DNA of 64,000 bases from Gemmatimonadota bacterium (GTDB lineage Bacteria > Gemmatimonadota > Gemmatimonadetes > Gemmatimonadales > Gemmatimonadaceae). The stretch lies in contig PLCA01000007.1 in the NCBI GenBank assembly GCA_003134685.1, positions 1-64,000 of the forward strand. The letters are read 5' to 3'. Made by a program: the position numbers and the translations under genes. Below the pieces are notes generated by a model, which worked only from the letters and a program-made list of their open reading frames with translations, was not told where the DNA came from and did no database searches. Below, piece after piece: positions 27,059 through 36,484 of the stretch; position 1 is the stretch's first letter, and every line of letters starts with the position of its first letter.

Positions 27059-28480
27059 ATGATTTACGGAAGGAAGTTGGTGCCCGGACTTCGTGGTCCT
27101 TTTCAGTCGCTGGCTTTAGCCGCGGCACTCATCGCGCCGATGGCGTGCGTCAAGACCGAGGGGACGAGCTCCGGCGACTCTACCGTCGGCAGCAGCACCC
27201 AAAACGCGAACACTTCCGCGTGCGTGGGAGACAACGGTGGTATCACATTGCCCCCTGGTTTCTGCGCGACAGTGTTTGCCGACACGATCGGCCACGTCAG
27301 GCACATTGTCGTCGCCTCGAACGGCGATGTTTACGTCAACACCTGGAGCGGCCCGTACTATACTGGCCCGACTCATCCAGGCGGCTTCCTGGTCGCGCTA
27401 CGCGATACGAACAACGATGGAAAGGCCGACATCATCAAACGGTTCGGTCCCGACGCCCAGCAAAAGAATGGCGGGGGCACCGGCATTGGCCTCTACAAGG
27501 GATCGCTCTACGCCGAAGAAGGCGACACGACCGCGAAGAGGATCGTGCGCTACGCGATCTCGACCGACAGCATGACTCCGACATCCGCTACTTCGGAGAC
27601 GATTGTCAGCGGTCTTCCGTTCAACGGCGATCATCCGATGCATCCGTTCGTGATCGACGTGACCGGCAACATCTACATGGACGTCGGCACCGCGACCAAC
27701 GCGTGTCAGCTCAAGAATCGCGTTCTCGAGTCTCCCGGCCACAAGCCGTGCACCGAGCTTCGGACGCGCGGCGGGATCTGGCGTTATGACGCGAACAAGA
27801 CGAACCAGAAGTTCTCGCCGGCGGAGAGGTACGCCATGGGGATCCGGAACGCGGTCGGAATCGCCTTCGATACCGGTGGTCAGCTCTACTCCACCCAGCA
27901 CGGGCGCGACCAGTTATTTGACATCTGGCCGAAGCTGTACACCGCCGATCAAGGCCAGAATCTGCCCGCCGAAGAGCTGTTGAAGATCGAGCAGGGCGGT
28001 GACTATGGATGGCCGACCTGCTATTTCGATAACCAGCAGGCCAAGCTGGTGCTCGCGCCCGAGTATGGCGGCGACGGCGGCAAGGCTGTCGGGGATTGCG
28101 CGACGAAGAAGGGACCCGAAGCATACTTCCCAGCGCACTGGGCGCCCGACGGACTGGTCTTCTATTCCGGCTCGTTGTTCCCTGCCCACTACAAGGGTGG
28201 CGCTTTCATCGCCTTCCACGGCTCCTGGAACCGCGCCCCCGGACCGCAGCAGGGATACAACGTCGTGTTCGTTCCCTTTGCCGCAGGAAACCCGGCCGAT
28301 CCGGCCAAGTACGAGATCTTTGCCGACGGCTTCGCCGGGGGTCCTCTCGGGCCTGATGCCAATGACAAGGCGGCGCACCGCCCGGCTGGGGTTACACAGG
28401 GACCCGACGGCGCCCTTTACATCACCGACGACAAGGGCGGACGAATCTGGAAGGTCATCTACAAGGGTTCGAGAAAGTAG
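27059..28480 (+). CDS. PQQ-dependent sugar dehydrogenase-like lipoprotein
   Basis: A 473-aa secreted beta-propeller protein of the sorbosone/glucose dehydrogenase (GSDH-like) family. It has a lipoprotein-like signal with LIAPMAC at about 25-31 and a Ser/Thr-rich linker. The propeller then contains GFCATVFADTIGHVRHIVVA, GDVYVNTW, HPFVIDVTGNIYMDVG, GIRNAVGIAFDTGGQLYSTQHGRD with the family's His-Gly-Arg-Asp, and GGDYGWPTCY. FPAHWAPDGLVFYSGSLFP, AFHGSWNRAPGPQQGYNVVF and a C-terminal DGALYITDDKGGRIWKV follow. It probably oxidises a sugar in the periplasm using PQQ. No PQQ-biosynthesis gene is present in the window. Confidence 0.88.
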   Translation: MIYGRKLVPGLRGPFQSLALAAALIAPMACVKTEGTSSGDSTVGSSTQNANTSACVGDNGGITLPPGFCATVFADTIGHVRHIVVASNGDVYVNTWSGPYYTGPTHPGGFLVALRDTNNDGKADIIKRFGPDAQQKNGGGTGIGLYKGSLYAEEGDTTAKRIVRYAISTDSMTPTSATSETIVSGLPFNGDHPMHPFVIDVTGNIYMDVGTATNACQLKNRVLESPGHKPCTELRTRGGIWRYDANKTNQKFSPAERYAMGIRNAVGIAFDTGGQLYSTQHGRDQLFDIWPKLYTADQGQNLPAEELLKIEQGGDYGWPTCYFDNQQAKLVLAPEYGGDGGKAVGDCATKKGPEAYFPAHWAPDGLVFYSGSLFPAHYKGGAFIAFHGSWNRAPGPQQGYNVVFVPFAAGNPADPAKYEIFADGFAGGPLGPDANDKAAHRPAGVTQGPDGALYITDDKGGRIWKVIYKGSRK

Positions 28481-28530
28481 CAACGCCAGGCGTAACTCTC
28501 GCGCCCGCCTGTCGTCTAGGTAGTGAATAA

Positions 28531-28556
28531 AGCGGCGGCCCATCGTGGCCGCCGCT
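28531..28556. terminator. Strong hairpin between the dehydrogenase and the next lipoprotein
   Basis: AGCGGCGGCC and GGCCGCCGCT form a perfect 10-bp stem around CATCGT. There is no T tract on the plus strand, while the minus strand reads TTTATT after the stem. It could be a terminator for the dehydrogenase gene ending at 28480 or a mRNA-stabilising element. It lies 31 nt before the next ATG. Confidence 0.5.
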
Positions 28557-28586
28557 GCTCGCATCTACCTGAACGGGACAATCATA

Positions 28587-29303
28587 ATGAATGCGTCTTC
28601 GCTGCGCTCCAGCCGCTACAGAGCGCGTGTGCTCGCCGTCGTGTGCTCGATCGTGGCAACGCTCCCCGCCTGCGGAGGCGGACATCACCTCGCCGAGTAT
28701 CCCTTTGCCAGCCGGACGCTCGCGGTGGTCTACATTGCGCCACCCTCTCCCGAGCTGCTCACGAGCTACTACGATCTCGGCAATTCACAGAACCCGATCC
28801 AAGCCGTCGTGAGAGCCGGCGCCGATGTCGCGCGCGAGCGCGAAGGACGTCGTGCGAACGCGCGTCTCGACAGCGCCGCCGCGCGGATCGACATTCCCGC
28901 CGTTCTTGCCCAACGCACGCTCGAGCGCGCCAGCAGGTACCTCGGCACCCGTCCCGTTACGGACGAGAACCAGGCCGACTACCTGCTGGAGGTCCGAATG
29001 GAGCGATTCGGCATCAACGCGAAGGCTGACGAGGCGGCGTATCTGTTCACCTTCGCCGAGGCAGTGCTGCTCGATCGTCGCACCGGTCGCGAGATCTGGA
29101 ACGTCAAAATTCACGGACGCGATCGCCTGACCCCGTACGTCGAGAGCTCGAGCCCAATCCCCGGATCCGTGATCACCGCGAGCACGCTCGGGAGCGTCAG
29201 TGTCGCCGATTTCCAGGGAGCGCTCAATCAGCTGATGGATTCCTCGTCCAATCTCATCACGAATGAGCTGCGCTCCGCGCTGAGGGACGTCCGCAACAAC
29301 TAG
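28587..29303 (+). CDS. Lipoprotein of unknown function, 238 aa
   Basis: The signal has a basic N-terminus (SSRYRARVLAVV) and LPAC at about 27-30, so it is probably a lipoprotein. The mature part carries a segment around NARLDSAAARIDIPAVLAQR, then EVRMERFGINAKADEAAYLFTFAEAVLLDRRTGREIW, shown by its R-x-x-R-F and L-D-R-R-T-G-R-E-I-W pattern. This is typical of periplasmic lipoproteins that carry a strand-rich domain, such as DUF4136-like proteins. No function can be given. The ATG at 28587 follows the hairpin described above. Confidence 0.7.
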   Translation: MNASSLRSSRYRARVLAVVCSIVATLPACGGGHHLAEYPFASRTLAVVYIAPPSPELLTSYYDLGNSQNPIQAVVRAGADVAREREGRRANARLDSAAARIDIPAVLAQRTLERASRYLGTRPVTDENQADYLLEVRMERFGINAKADEAAYLFTFAEAVLLDRRTGREIWNVKIHGRDRLTPYVESSSPIPGSVITASTLGSVSVADFQGALNQLMDSSSNLITNELRSALRDVRNN

Positions 29304-29360
29304 CTGCTACGAACAATTGTCTCCGCGAGTCGAGGACTTCGCGCGCAACGCAAGGAGTGA

Positions 29361-30011
29361 GTGGCCGAGGGATTGCTCCCGCCTTCTGACTCGATGCTTC
29401 ATTGGATCTCGTATCTAGTCGGCACCCTGAATTACTGGGGGGTCGCCATCCTCATGGCGATCGAGAACATCTTCCTGCCGCTTCCGTCAGAGTTGATCAT
29501 GCCGCTGGCGGGATTCGAGACAGCGAATGGTCGTCTCGGCCTTTCGGGAGTCATTCTAGCGGGAACCATTGGATCGGTGCTCGGTGCCCTTCCATTGTAC
29601 TACGCCGGCCGGGCGCTGGGCGAAGAGCGGCCCGAGAAATGGCTGGAGCGCTACAGTCGGTGGACCCTCCTCCGCGCGAAGGATCTGGAGCGCGCGACAG
29701 CACGCTTCTCCGGCAACAGCTTCGTCGACGTAATCATCGCCCAGATGGTGCCGGGAGTACGCGGATTGATATCCATTCCGGCCGGAATCGCGCGCATGAA
29801 TCTCGGCCTCTTCCTGGTAGCGAATTTCATCGGCACGGTTGTCTGGTGCGCGGTGCTCGCCCTCGCGGGCAGAATACTCGGCGCGAACTTTACGAGAATT
29901 CACCAGTTCCTCGGTCCCGTCGGCTGGACGATTCTGGGCATCCTGATCGCGGGACTCGGCGTCTGGGCGTTCGCGCGAAAAAGAAGGCGGGCGCAGGGAC
30001 AGCGCGCCTGA
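29361..30011 (+). CDS. DedA-family membrane protein
   Basis: A 216-aa DedA/VTT protein. It contains NYWGVAILMAIENIFLPLPSELIMPLAGFE with the membrane-embedded acidic and proline residues. GTIGSVLGALPLYYAGRALGEER, ARFSGNSFVDVIIAQMVPGVRGLISIPAGIARMNLGLF and a C-terminal helix pair follow. Conserved E, G-x-x-x-G, R and P-G-x-R positions are all visible. Family members act in the inner membrane and are linked to phospholipid scrambling. A GTG at 29361 with AAGGAG 3 nt before it is used. ATG at 29394 is the other possible start. Confidence 0.9.
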   Translation: MAEGLLPPSDSMLHWISYLVGTLNYWGVAILMAIENIFLPLPSELIMPLAGFETANGRLGLSGVILAGTIGSVLGALPLYYAGRALGEERPEKWLERYSRWTLLRAKDLERATARFSGNSFVDVIIAQMVPGVRGLISIPAGIARMNLGLFLVANFIGTVVWCAVLALAGRILGANFTRIHQFLGPVGWTILGILIAGLGVWAFARKRRRAQGQRA

Positions 30012-30110
30012 CAGCCAGGTATCTTGCCGCCGAACCATGCCTGCCGTACGTTCGTTTGACTCGGCACGACGCCGAGCGAAGGCCGTCCGTCACCTGAATT
30101 GGGGGGGTTT

Positions 30111-30620
30111 ATGTTGACGCTGCACCGTACCACCCGCATCGCGATCTGCTGCTCCGCAGCGGTCCTCGCCGGATGCGCCAAGAAGGACAACGCCGCGGTA
30201 GACACCACGAGCGCAATGGCCTCCTCGACGACTTCCACCGCCACCACCACCACCACCGTGGCTCCGGCGCCTGTCAACCTGGCGGACGTAGCCGGCAAGT
30301 GGGACATGCGATCTGTGCCTACCACAGGCGACACGACCCCTACGACGTTCGTTCTCACCGCCACGGGAACCACGTCCGGCTGGACGATCAAGTTCCCCGG
30401 GCGCGCGGCGATCGCCGAGCGAGTCGTCGTCAGCGGCGACAGCCTCATGCTCGAGGCCGGGCCGTATCAGAGTGTTCGCCGCAAAGGAGTCCAAGTAGTA
30501 ACGAATGGTGCTCTGCGCCTGCAGGGCGGCAACCTCGTTGGAACCAATACCGCCCACTACAAGGTGAAGACGGCGGATTCTGTCCTCGCGCTGACCACTA
30601 CTGGCACTCGCGCCAAGTAG
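30111..30620 (+). CDS. Lipoprotein with Thr-rich linker, 169 aa
   Basis: The signal peptide ends in VLAGC (cysteine near residue 21) and is followed by a low-complexity Ser/Thr linker (about 35-50). The remaining 110 residues form a beta-rich domain with ADVAGKWDMRSVP, FVLTATGTTSGWTIKFPG, RVVVSGDSLMLEAGPYQS and KVKTADSVLALTTTGT. This resembles small periplasmic sandwich domains. Function unknown. It is convergent with the VOC-family gene. Confidence 0.7.
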   Translation: MLTLHRTTRIAICCSAAVLAGCAKKDNAAVDTTSAMASSTTSTATTTTTVAPAPVNLADVAGKWDMRSVPTTGDTTPTTFVLTATGTTSGWTIKFPGRAAIAERVVVSGDSLMLEAGPYQSVRRKGVQVVTNGALRLQGGNLVGTNTAHYKVKTADSVLALTTTGTRAK

Positions 30621-30648
30621 GAGGTTGACCGTGTTAAGACCAAAAGGA

Positions 30649-31623
30649 CTATAGCCGCGCGCCTGATTCCGCCGGCGGCTTGATCGGGGGGAGGGCTGCC
30701 TCGATCTCGCCGCGCTGCGGTTCCAGCCAGGGAGGGAGCACGAGGCGCTCACCGAGCGAGCCCGGGTCTTCATCTACGGTGAAGCCTGGTCCGTCGGTGG
30801 CAATCTCGAAAAGCACGCCGCCCGGCTCGAGAAAGTAGACGGACTTGAACCAGAACCGATCGATCACTTCTGTCGGATGTCGGCGCGCGCGATCAATCCG
30901 CTCGCGCATTTCCAGCTCTGCCTTGTCGTCAGGCACGCGCCACGCGACGTGGTGCACTGCGCCTGTTCCCCACCTTCCGCGATCGGCATCGGGAATTTCG
31001 CGAATCTCGAGATAGCGGCCCGAGCCGCCGCCCCCGATCTCAAAACCGCGCCACTCGCCCTCCTCGCCAATGTCCACGAATCCGAGAACGCCGGTGAGAA
31101 AGCTCGAGGTGGCCGCGAGGTCGCGCTCCCACAAGCGAACGGAGTGGAGTCCGCGGATCTGCTTTTCGACCGAAACCGGGCTCTCCCGCCAGGGAGTGAA
31201 GTCGCGCTGGTCCCCCGTTTCGTGCAACACGAGAGGGAGACCGTGCGGATCGGTGAACGGAAGCGCCGAGGTTCCACGTCTGATCTCGATCTCGCCGACA
31301 GCCAGATGATGCTCCGCCAACCGCTCTCCCCAGTAGTCCATGCTGCCCAGGGGAACGGCGAGCGAGATTTCCATCGCCAGCCCCACGCCCGGCTTGGCGC
31401 CGGGCATCTCCGGCCAGGGGAAGAAGGTGATGTCGGTTCCCGGGTGGCCTTCCCCGTCGGCGTAGAAGAGGTGATAGGTTCCGGGCGAGTCCTGGTTGAC
31501 GCTCTTCTTGACCAGGCGCATACCGAGCACGCCTGAGTAGAAATCGACGTTGTCCTGCGCATCCCCGGCGATGCAGGTGACGTGGTGGAGTCCGGTTACG
31601 CCAGTCATGAAGGTGTCCGCCAT
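30649..31623 (-). CDS. VOC-family ring-cleaving dioxygenase, MhqO type
   Basis: A 324-aa protein with two VOC halves. The first half begins GVTGLHHVTCIAGDAQDNVDFY and continues GMRLVKKSVNQDSPGTYHLF and GDITFFPWP (here G-T-D-I-T-F-F). The second half contains GLHSVRLWERDL, FLTGVLGFVDIGEEGEW, VHHVAWRVPDD and YFLEPGGVLFEIATDGPGF, with metal-ligand H and E positions. Relatives such as MhqO cleave or detoxify hydroquinones and catechols. The ATG at 31623 or the one at 31608 could start it, with weak ribosome sites at both. Divergent from the acyl-CoA ligase gene. Confidence 0.88.
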   Translation of the reverse strand: MADTFMTGVTGLHHVTCIAGDAQDNVDFYSGVLGMRLVKKSVNQDSPGTYHLFYADGEGHPGTDITFFPWPEMPGAKPGVGLAMEISLAVPLGSMDYWGERLAEHHLAVGEIEIRRGTSALPFTDPHGLPLVLHETGDQRDFTPWRESPVSVEKQIRGLHSVRLWERDLAATSSFLTGVLGFVDIGEEGEWRGFEIGGGGSGRYLEIREIPDADRGRWGTGAVHHVAWRVPDDKAELEMRERIDRARRHPTEVIDRFWFKSVYFLEPGGVLFEIATDGPGFTVDEDPGSLGERLVLPPWLEPQRGEIEAALPPIKPPAESGARL

Positions 31624-31784
31624 GTAAACGTCCAAATTCTTGCGTAACTCTACGCTGCTACGTAGGTCTACGTACAGCGTGTCCATTCAGAATGCGGCAT
31701 CCTTTGAATCAGTAATGACCGAGAGCTGCCGCACGGATTCGCTCCGGCGGCAGAAAGAGTAGCTGACGAGCGATGGAGGCTGCA

Positions 31785-33518
31785 ATGACCGCACTCAAAT
31801 GGCTCGCGAACTATGACGACGGGGTTCCGTCGACGCTGGAGCCTTATCCCAGCCGAAGCCTCTCCGACTACCTGCGCGAATCGGCCGGCCGATGGCCCGG
31901 GCGTCCTGCCCTGCTGTTCAAGGGCTTGACTATCAACTACCAGCGGGTCGAACAGGAGAGCAATGCGCTCGGGTCAGCGCTCCGCGAGATGGGAGTGAAG
32001 CGCGGCGACCGGGTTGGCATTTGTCTGCCCAACTGTCCGCAATTCCTGATCGCCGAGTTCGCCGCGTGGAAGGTGGGCGCGATCGTATGTCCCTTCAATC
32101 CGACCTACAGCGAGCGCGAGATGGAAGACGCCCTTCAGGCAACGGGTGCGGAGACGGTGGTCGTGCTCAATCGCTTTTACGGGAAGGTGAAGAACATCCA
32201 GTCGCGAACGTCCGTGAAGCGGGTCATCGCCACCAGCATCAAGGAATACCTGCCATGGACTCTTCGCTTCGCCTACACTCTGCTCAAGGAGAAGAAGGAA
32301 GGCGAGCGCATCAATGTCGTCGCGGGGGATTTTCGTTTCGGGGGACTGCTGCGACGATTCCGACGTTCGGCGCCACCGATCTCTGACACAAGTCTTGATG
32401 ATCCGGCGGTCATTCTGATGAGCGGCGGCACGACAGGTACGCCGAAGGGGGTGACCGGATCGCACCGGGGAATGGTTGTCGCGGGACATCAGCTTCGGGC
32501 CTGGCTCCGCCCCGCAATGAATGAGTGGACGGACAAGATCATGCTTCCGCTTCCGCTGTTCCACGTGTATGGGAACATCGGTGTCCAGAGCCTCGCCTTC
32601 GTCAATCACAATCCGATCGCGCTCATTCCCAACCCACGCGATTTGCGCGACGTGTTGAAGGAGATAAATGAGCTCAAGCCGGCCTTCATCTGCACGGTAC
32701 CGACGCTGCTCAACGGAATCATGAATCACGCGATGGCCCGCGAGGGGAAGGTGGATTTCCGCTCGATCAAGCTGTGTTTCTCGGGCGCGGCGCCGCTCAT
32801 GGCGGAGACGAAGAAACGATTCGAGGAGCTGACGGGCGGAGTAATCGTGGAAGGTTATTCGCTCACCGAGGCGCAGATGGCCGTCGTCGCAAACCCCGTC
32901 CTGGGGAAGAAGAAAATCGGCTCGGTGGGAATGCCGCTGCCCGATGTCCGCATTGAAATACTCGACTCGGATGACGGGCACACGCCGGTTCCGGAGGGCG
33001 AGGTAGGCGAGATCGTGATGAGCGCCCCGCAGCTGATGCGTGGCTACTGGCAGCGGCCCGACGAGACCAACGAGATGCTACGCACCAATGCCCGGGGCGA
33101 GCGCCGGCTCTACACCGGCGACCTCGGATACCTCGACGAAGACGGCTATCTCTTCATTGTCGACCGAAAGAAAGATCTGATCAAGACGTGCGGCTTCCAG
33201 GTGTGGCCGCGCGAGATCGAGGAGGTCATTTCAACACACCCCGCAGTGGCCGAGGTGGGAGTTGTCGGATTGCCGGACAACATGCGCGGTGAAGTCGTAA
33301 AGGCGTGGGTCGTCCTGCGAGCGGATTGCGCGCTGACTCCCGCCGACTTGAAGTTGTACTGCCGCGATCGACTCGCCCCCTACAAGATTCCCGCGAAGTA
33401 CGAGTTTGTAGCGGACCTGCCGAAGACGCAGATCGGAAAAGTCCTGCGCCGCGTGCTTCGACAGACGCCGGACAAGAGTGATGAACTTGTTGAGGTGGCA
33501 GCAGAGGGGAAGGCCTAG
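31785..33518 (+). CDS. Fatty acyl-CoA ligase (AMP-forming)
   Basis: A 577-aa adenylate-forming enzyme. The ATP-binding loop MSGGTTGTPKGVTGSHRGM is at about 215. GYSLTEAQMAVVANP carries the adenylation T-E. The C-terminal hinge YTGDLGYLDEDGYLFIVDRKKDL and QVWPREIEEVI, and the catalytic lysine in KTQIGKVLRRVLR complete the pattern. Long-chain fatty acids are the likely substrates, giving acyl-CoA for degradation or lipid synthesis. GGAGG at 31775-31779 sets the ATG at 31785 as start; an upstream ATG at 31773 overlaps that site. Cytoplasmic or membrane-associated. Confidence 0.9.
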   Translation: MTALKWLANYDDGVPSTLEPYPSRSLSDYLRESAGRWPGRPALLFKGLTINYQRVEQESNALGSALREMGVKRGDRVGICLPNCPQFLIAEFAAWKVGAIVCPFNPTYSEREMEDALQATGAETVVVLNRFYGKVKNIQSRTSVKRVIATSIKEYLPWTLRFAYTLLKEKKEGERINVVAGDFRFGGLLRRFRRSAPPISDTSLDDPAVILMSGGTTGTPKGVTGSHRGMVVAGHQLRAWLRPAMNEWTDKIMLPLPLFHVYGNIGVQSLAFVNHNPIALIPNPRDLRDVLKEINELKPAFICTVPTLLNGIMNHAMAREGKVDFRSIKLCFSGAAPLMAETKKRFEELTGGVIVEGYSLTEAQMAVVANPVLGKKKIGSVGMPLPDVRIEILDSDDGHTPVPEGEVGEIVMSAPQLMRGYWQRPDETNEMLRTNARGERRLYTGDLGYLDEDGYLFIVDRKKDLIKTCGFQVWPREIEEVISTHPAVAEVGVVGLPDNMRGEVVKAWVVLRADCALTPADLKLYCRDRLAPYKIPAKYEFVADLPKTQIGKVLRRVLRQTPDKSDELVEVAAEGKA

Positions 33519-33552
33519 CTCTCTCAAATGCAACAGTTGCTTGGCCGAGCAG

Positions 33553-35469
33553 TTACGGTTTGAGCGCCCTCGTCGCCAACTCGTCTTCGAGACGCGCCGC
33601 AAAATCTGCGACTGTGATGATCTCCTGCTTCTTCCCCGCCCCGCGCACTCTGAGCGCGATGGAATCCGCCTCGCCTTCACGCTTTCCGACAACCGCCATG
33701 TAGGGGATCTTCAGCATCTCGCCTTCGCGGATCCGGTAGTTCAGCGTGTCCGAGCGATCGTCCAGATGCACGCGCACGCCGCGCGCCTTCAGACGCTCGA
33801 CCACCGACTGCGCAAATGTCTTCAGCTCGTCGGCGATCGGAATGACACGCACCTGCTCCGGCGCGAGCCAGAGCGGGAATGCGCCGGCGAAGTGCTCGAT
33901 CAATCCGCCGACGAACCGCTCCATCGAGCCAACGAGAACGCGGTGAAGCATGATCGGACGATGAGGCGTGTTGTCGGCGCCCGTGTACTCGAGCCCGAAC
34001 CTCTCGGGCAGATTGAAATCGAGCTGCACCGTTGGCCCCTGCCACTTTCGTCCGATCGCGTCGATCAGCTTGAAGTCGAGCTTGGGACCGTAGAACGCGC
34101 CGCCGCCCGCGTCGTAGGTGAAGGCCTGCCCGCGCTTGTTGAGTACGTCGGCGAGAGTCTTCTCCCCCTCCTTCCACTGCTCGGCGGTTCCGAGCGCTTT
34201 GTCGGGGCGAGTTGCGAGCTCGATCGTGTACGGATAGCCGAACGTCTTCAGCATCTCGTCGCACAGGTCGAGCAGCCGCTCGATCTCCGACGGAATCTGC
34301 TCGGGCGTGCAGAAGATGTGCGCATCATCCTGCGTAAAGCCGCGGACGCGCATCATCCCGTGCAGCACTCCGCTCCGCTCGTACCGATACACCGCGCCGA
34401 ACTCGGCGTACCGGATCGGCAGGTCGCGATACGACCGCGGATGCGACTGATAGATGCAGATGTGCCCCGGACAGTTCATCGGCTTGGGACGATATCCGGC
34501 GCCCTCGACATCCATCGAGCCGAACATGTTCTCCTTGAAATTCTCCAGGTGCCCGGAGATCTGGAACAGCTTCTCGCTCATGATGTGCGGAGTAAAAACG
34601 AGATCATACCCGTGCCGAAGAATCAGTGCCTTCTCGTATTCCTCGATCTCGTTGCGGATTATCGAGCCCCGCGGGTGCCAGAGGATGAGACCTGGCCCAA
34701 CCCGGGGATCGGTCGAGTAGAGATCGAGCTGTTGCGCCAACACACGGTGATCCCGTCGCTTCGCCTCCTCCAGCCGATGTAGGTGCGCCTCGAGATCTTC
34801 CTTCTTCCAGAACGCCGTGGCGTAGATGCGCTGGAGCATCTGCCGATGCTCGTCGCCCCGCCAGTACGCGCCGGCGGTGTGCAGCAGCTTGAAGTTCTTG
34901 AGATACGACGTGTCAGGGACGTGCGGACCCTTGCACAGATCTATGAACTGCCCGTCGGTGTAGGTCGAGATGATCTCACCGTCGGGGAATTCACCGAGCC
35001 GCTCGAGCTTGAGCGGGTCGTCGGAGAAGCGCTTCCGCGCCTCCGGCTGAGACACCTCCTCGCGGACGAACGGATGCTTCTCCGCGATCACCTTCTTCAT
35101 TTCCGCGTCGAATTGCTCGAGGTCTTCCGGGGTGAACGGCTGCGCGACCTCAAAATCGTAGTAGAACCCGTCCTCGATGGCGGGGCCGAAGCCGATTTTT
35201 GCGTCGGGCCGGAGCCGGCGAACGGCCGTGGCCAGGATGTGAGCGCCCGAATGCCGAAGCACAGGAAGAGATTCGGGGTCCTTCTCGGTAAGAACCCGGA
35301 ACTCCCCGCCTTTCCGAAGCGGAGTGTTCAGATCGATGATTTCGCCGTCCACCACTACCGCAATCGCGTCCCGGAGCAGCCGGGGTCCTATGGATGCGAC
35401 GATGTCGCGCGGCAGGGCGCCTTCGGGAGCTTCGCGGGTGGCGCCGTCGGGGAGCCTCAGCGTCAACAT
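33553..35469 (-). CDS. thrS: Threonyl-tRNA synthetase
   Basis: A 638-aa class II synthetase. The TGS domain occupies residues 1-62. The editing domain follows with HSGAHILATAVRRL and, further on, GFGPAIEDGFYYDF. The catalytic core then has PMNCPGHICIYQSHPRSYRDLP with the zinc Cys, RYAEFGAVYRYERSGVLHGM, VRGFTQDDAHIF and the C-terminal zinc/His region ending PHRPIMLHRVLVGSMERFV. The anticodon-binding domain (about 540-638) closes the protein. It charges tRNA-Thr and edits mischarged Ser. No T-box leader was seen. Divergent from the BON-domain gene. Confidence 0.97.
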   Translation of the reverse strand: MLTLRLPDGATREAPEGALPRDIVASIGPRLLRDAIAVVVDGEIIDLNTPLRKGGEFRVLTEKDPESLPVLRHSGAHILATAVRRLRPDAKIGFGPAIEDGFYYDFEVAQPFTPEDLEQFDAEMKKVIAEKHPFVREEVSQPEARKRFSDDPLKLERLGEFPDGEIISTYTDGQFIDLCKGPHVPDTSYLKNFKLLHTAGAYWRGDEHRQMLQRIYATAFWKKEDLEAHLHRLEEAKRRDHRVLAQQLDLYSTDPRVGPGLILWHPRGSIIRNEIEEYEKALILRHGYDLVFTPHIMSEKLFQISGHLENFKENMFGSMDVEGAGYRPKPMNCPGHICIYQSHPRSYRDLPIRYAEFGAVYRYERSGVLHGMMRVRGFTQDDAHIFCTPEQIPSEIERLLDLCDEMLKTFGYPYTIELATRPDKALGTAEQWKEGEKTLADVLNKRGQAFTYDAGGGAFYGPKLDFKLIDAIGRKWQGPTVQLDFNLPERFGLEYTGADNTPHRPIMLHRVLVGSMERFVGGLIEHFAGAFPLWLAPEQVRVIPIADELKTFAQSVVERLKARGVRVHLDDRSDTLNYRIREGEMLKIPYMAVVGKREGEADSIALRVRGAGKKQEIITVADFAARLEDELATRALKP

Positions 35470-35564
35470 TTTTTCGGTATGATTTCGAGTACTGCGGATG
35501 GCCTTTATTTTGCTCCCCGTTAAGCTATCGTTTGCAGATACCCTTCGCCACAGGCCATCACGCT

Positions 35565-36434
35565 ATGTCGCCCTTCCGCTTTCGAAACGAGCCGCCGTAC
35601 ATCTACCAGGAAGAAGAGGAAGAGTCTTCTTCCCGCAATGCGATCTTCATCGCGATCGGAGCCGCGGCCGGCTTTGCGGCGGGCGTTCTCATGGCGGAGC
35701 GATTCGGAGGATTCAAGGGTTTGACTGACAGAATCAAGGACACATTCGGAGGCGGTACCGCGGGAGAAGGAGAGGAGTTCGACTACGAGGGGCTCGACGA
35801 GGATGAGTTCGACCCCGACTTCGACGACGACATCGACACCCCCAAGGCATCGCTCAACGGCGCCGAGGCGCTGGAGGAGAGAGTTCTCGAGGCTTTCAAG
35901 AACGATCCAACGCTGAGCGAGCGCGCGATCGACATCGGCGCCGTGGAAGACGGCATCATCGAGCTCACCGGCACGGTGAACTCGGAAGAGGAGGCTCACC
36001 AGGCGATCGTCGTGGCCCGTGGGACTCCCGGGGTGGCCACGGTCGTGAACCGGCTCACCATCCGCACCGATGAAGATCTCTTCGACGACGCGGCACATCA
36101 CTATGAAGATGGCGATCCTCCGTTCACCGAGCGCCACTGGGATGGCCAGCAGGTTGGCATTGGCCGGCGCCGTCAGGGCAGTTCCGATGAGATCGACCGG
36201 CACGCCGATCCAAAAAACATTCTCGAGGACCGGTCACTCTCGGAAGACAAAGCCTTCATGGCCGCTGCCGACGACATCCCCGATGCGACTGTGCGAGGGA
36301 AATCGACCAAGAAAGCGCGCGGTGGTCGCACCGACGGCTCCCCTGTGGCGCCGAGCGGAGTGCCGAAGGCGGATCACGTCGCGGACCCCGAGCACGCTCC
36401 CGGCAACGGCAAGCGCCCCAGAACTGGCGCGTAG
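35565..36434 (+). CDS. BON-domain protein with membrane anchor and acidic region
   Basis: A 289-aa protein from the ATG at 35565. Short N-terminal part, then a membrane helix at about 24-44 (NAIFIAIGAAAGFAAGVLM). A strongly acidic stretch follows (EEFDYEGLDEDEFDPDFDDD), and then a BON domain at about 100-165 (LEERVLEAFKNDPTLSERAIDI, IIELTGTVNSEEEAHQAIVVAR, VATVVNRLTI). The tail is long, charged and probably disordered. BON domains bind membranes or lipids, often at the envelope. It lies between thrS and valS on the plus strand and its link to translation is unclear. Confidence 0.8.
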   Translation: MSPFRFRNEPPYIYQEEEEESSSRNAIFIAIGAAAGFAAGVLMAERFGGFKGLTDRIKDTFGGGTAGEGEEFDYEGLDEDEFDPDFDDDIDTPKASLNGAEALEERVLEAFKNDPTLSERAIDIGAVEDGIIELTGTVNSEEEAHQAIVVARGTPGVATVVNRLTIRTDEDLFDDAAHHYEDGDPPFTERHWDGQQVGIGRRRQGSSDEIDRHADPKNILEDRSLSEDKAFMAAADDIPDATVRGKSTKKARGGRTDGSPVAPSGVPKADHVADPEHAPGNGKRPRTGA

Positions 36435-36453
36435 CGGCGTCACGGAGGCTCGT

Positions 36454-36484
36454 CGCGGGTAAGACGCGCGGTCTTACCCGCGAA
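36454..36484. promoter_or_regulatory. Perfect 13-bp inverted repeat upstream of valS
   Basis: TCGCGGGTAAGAC and GTCTTACCCGCGA flank a 5-nt loop (GCGCG), 27 nt before the valS ATG. No T tract follows on either strand, so a simple rho-independent terminator is unlikely. A second small repeat, GGCGC and GCGCC, surrounds the start-proximal region just before GGAG. Possible leader-level control of valS or mRNA end of the BON gene. Confidence 0.45.

Noticed and set aside
33478-34782. Long plus-strand open frame opposite thrS
   Set aside because: It is the shadow of a certain synthetase gene on the other strand and has no recognisable domain.
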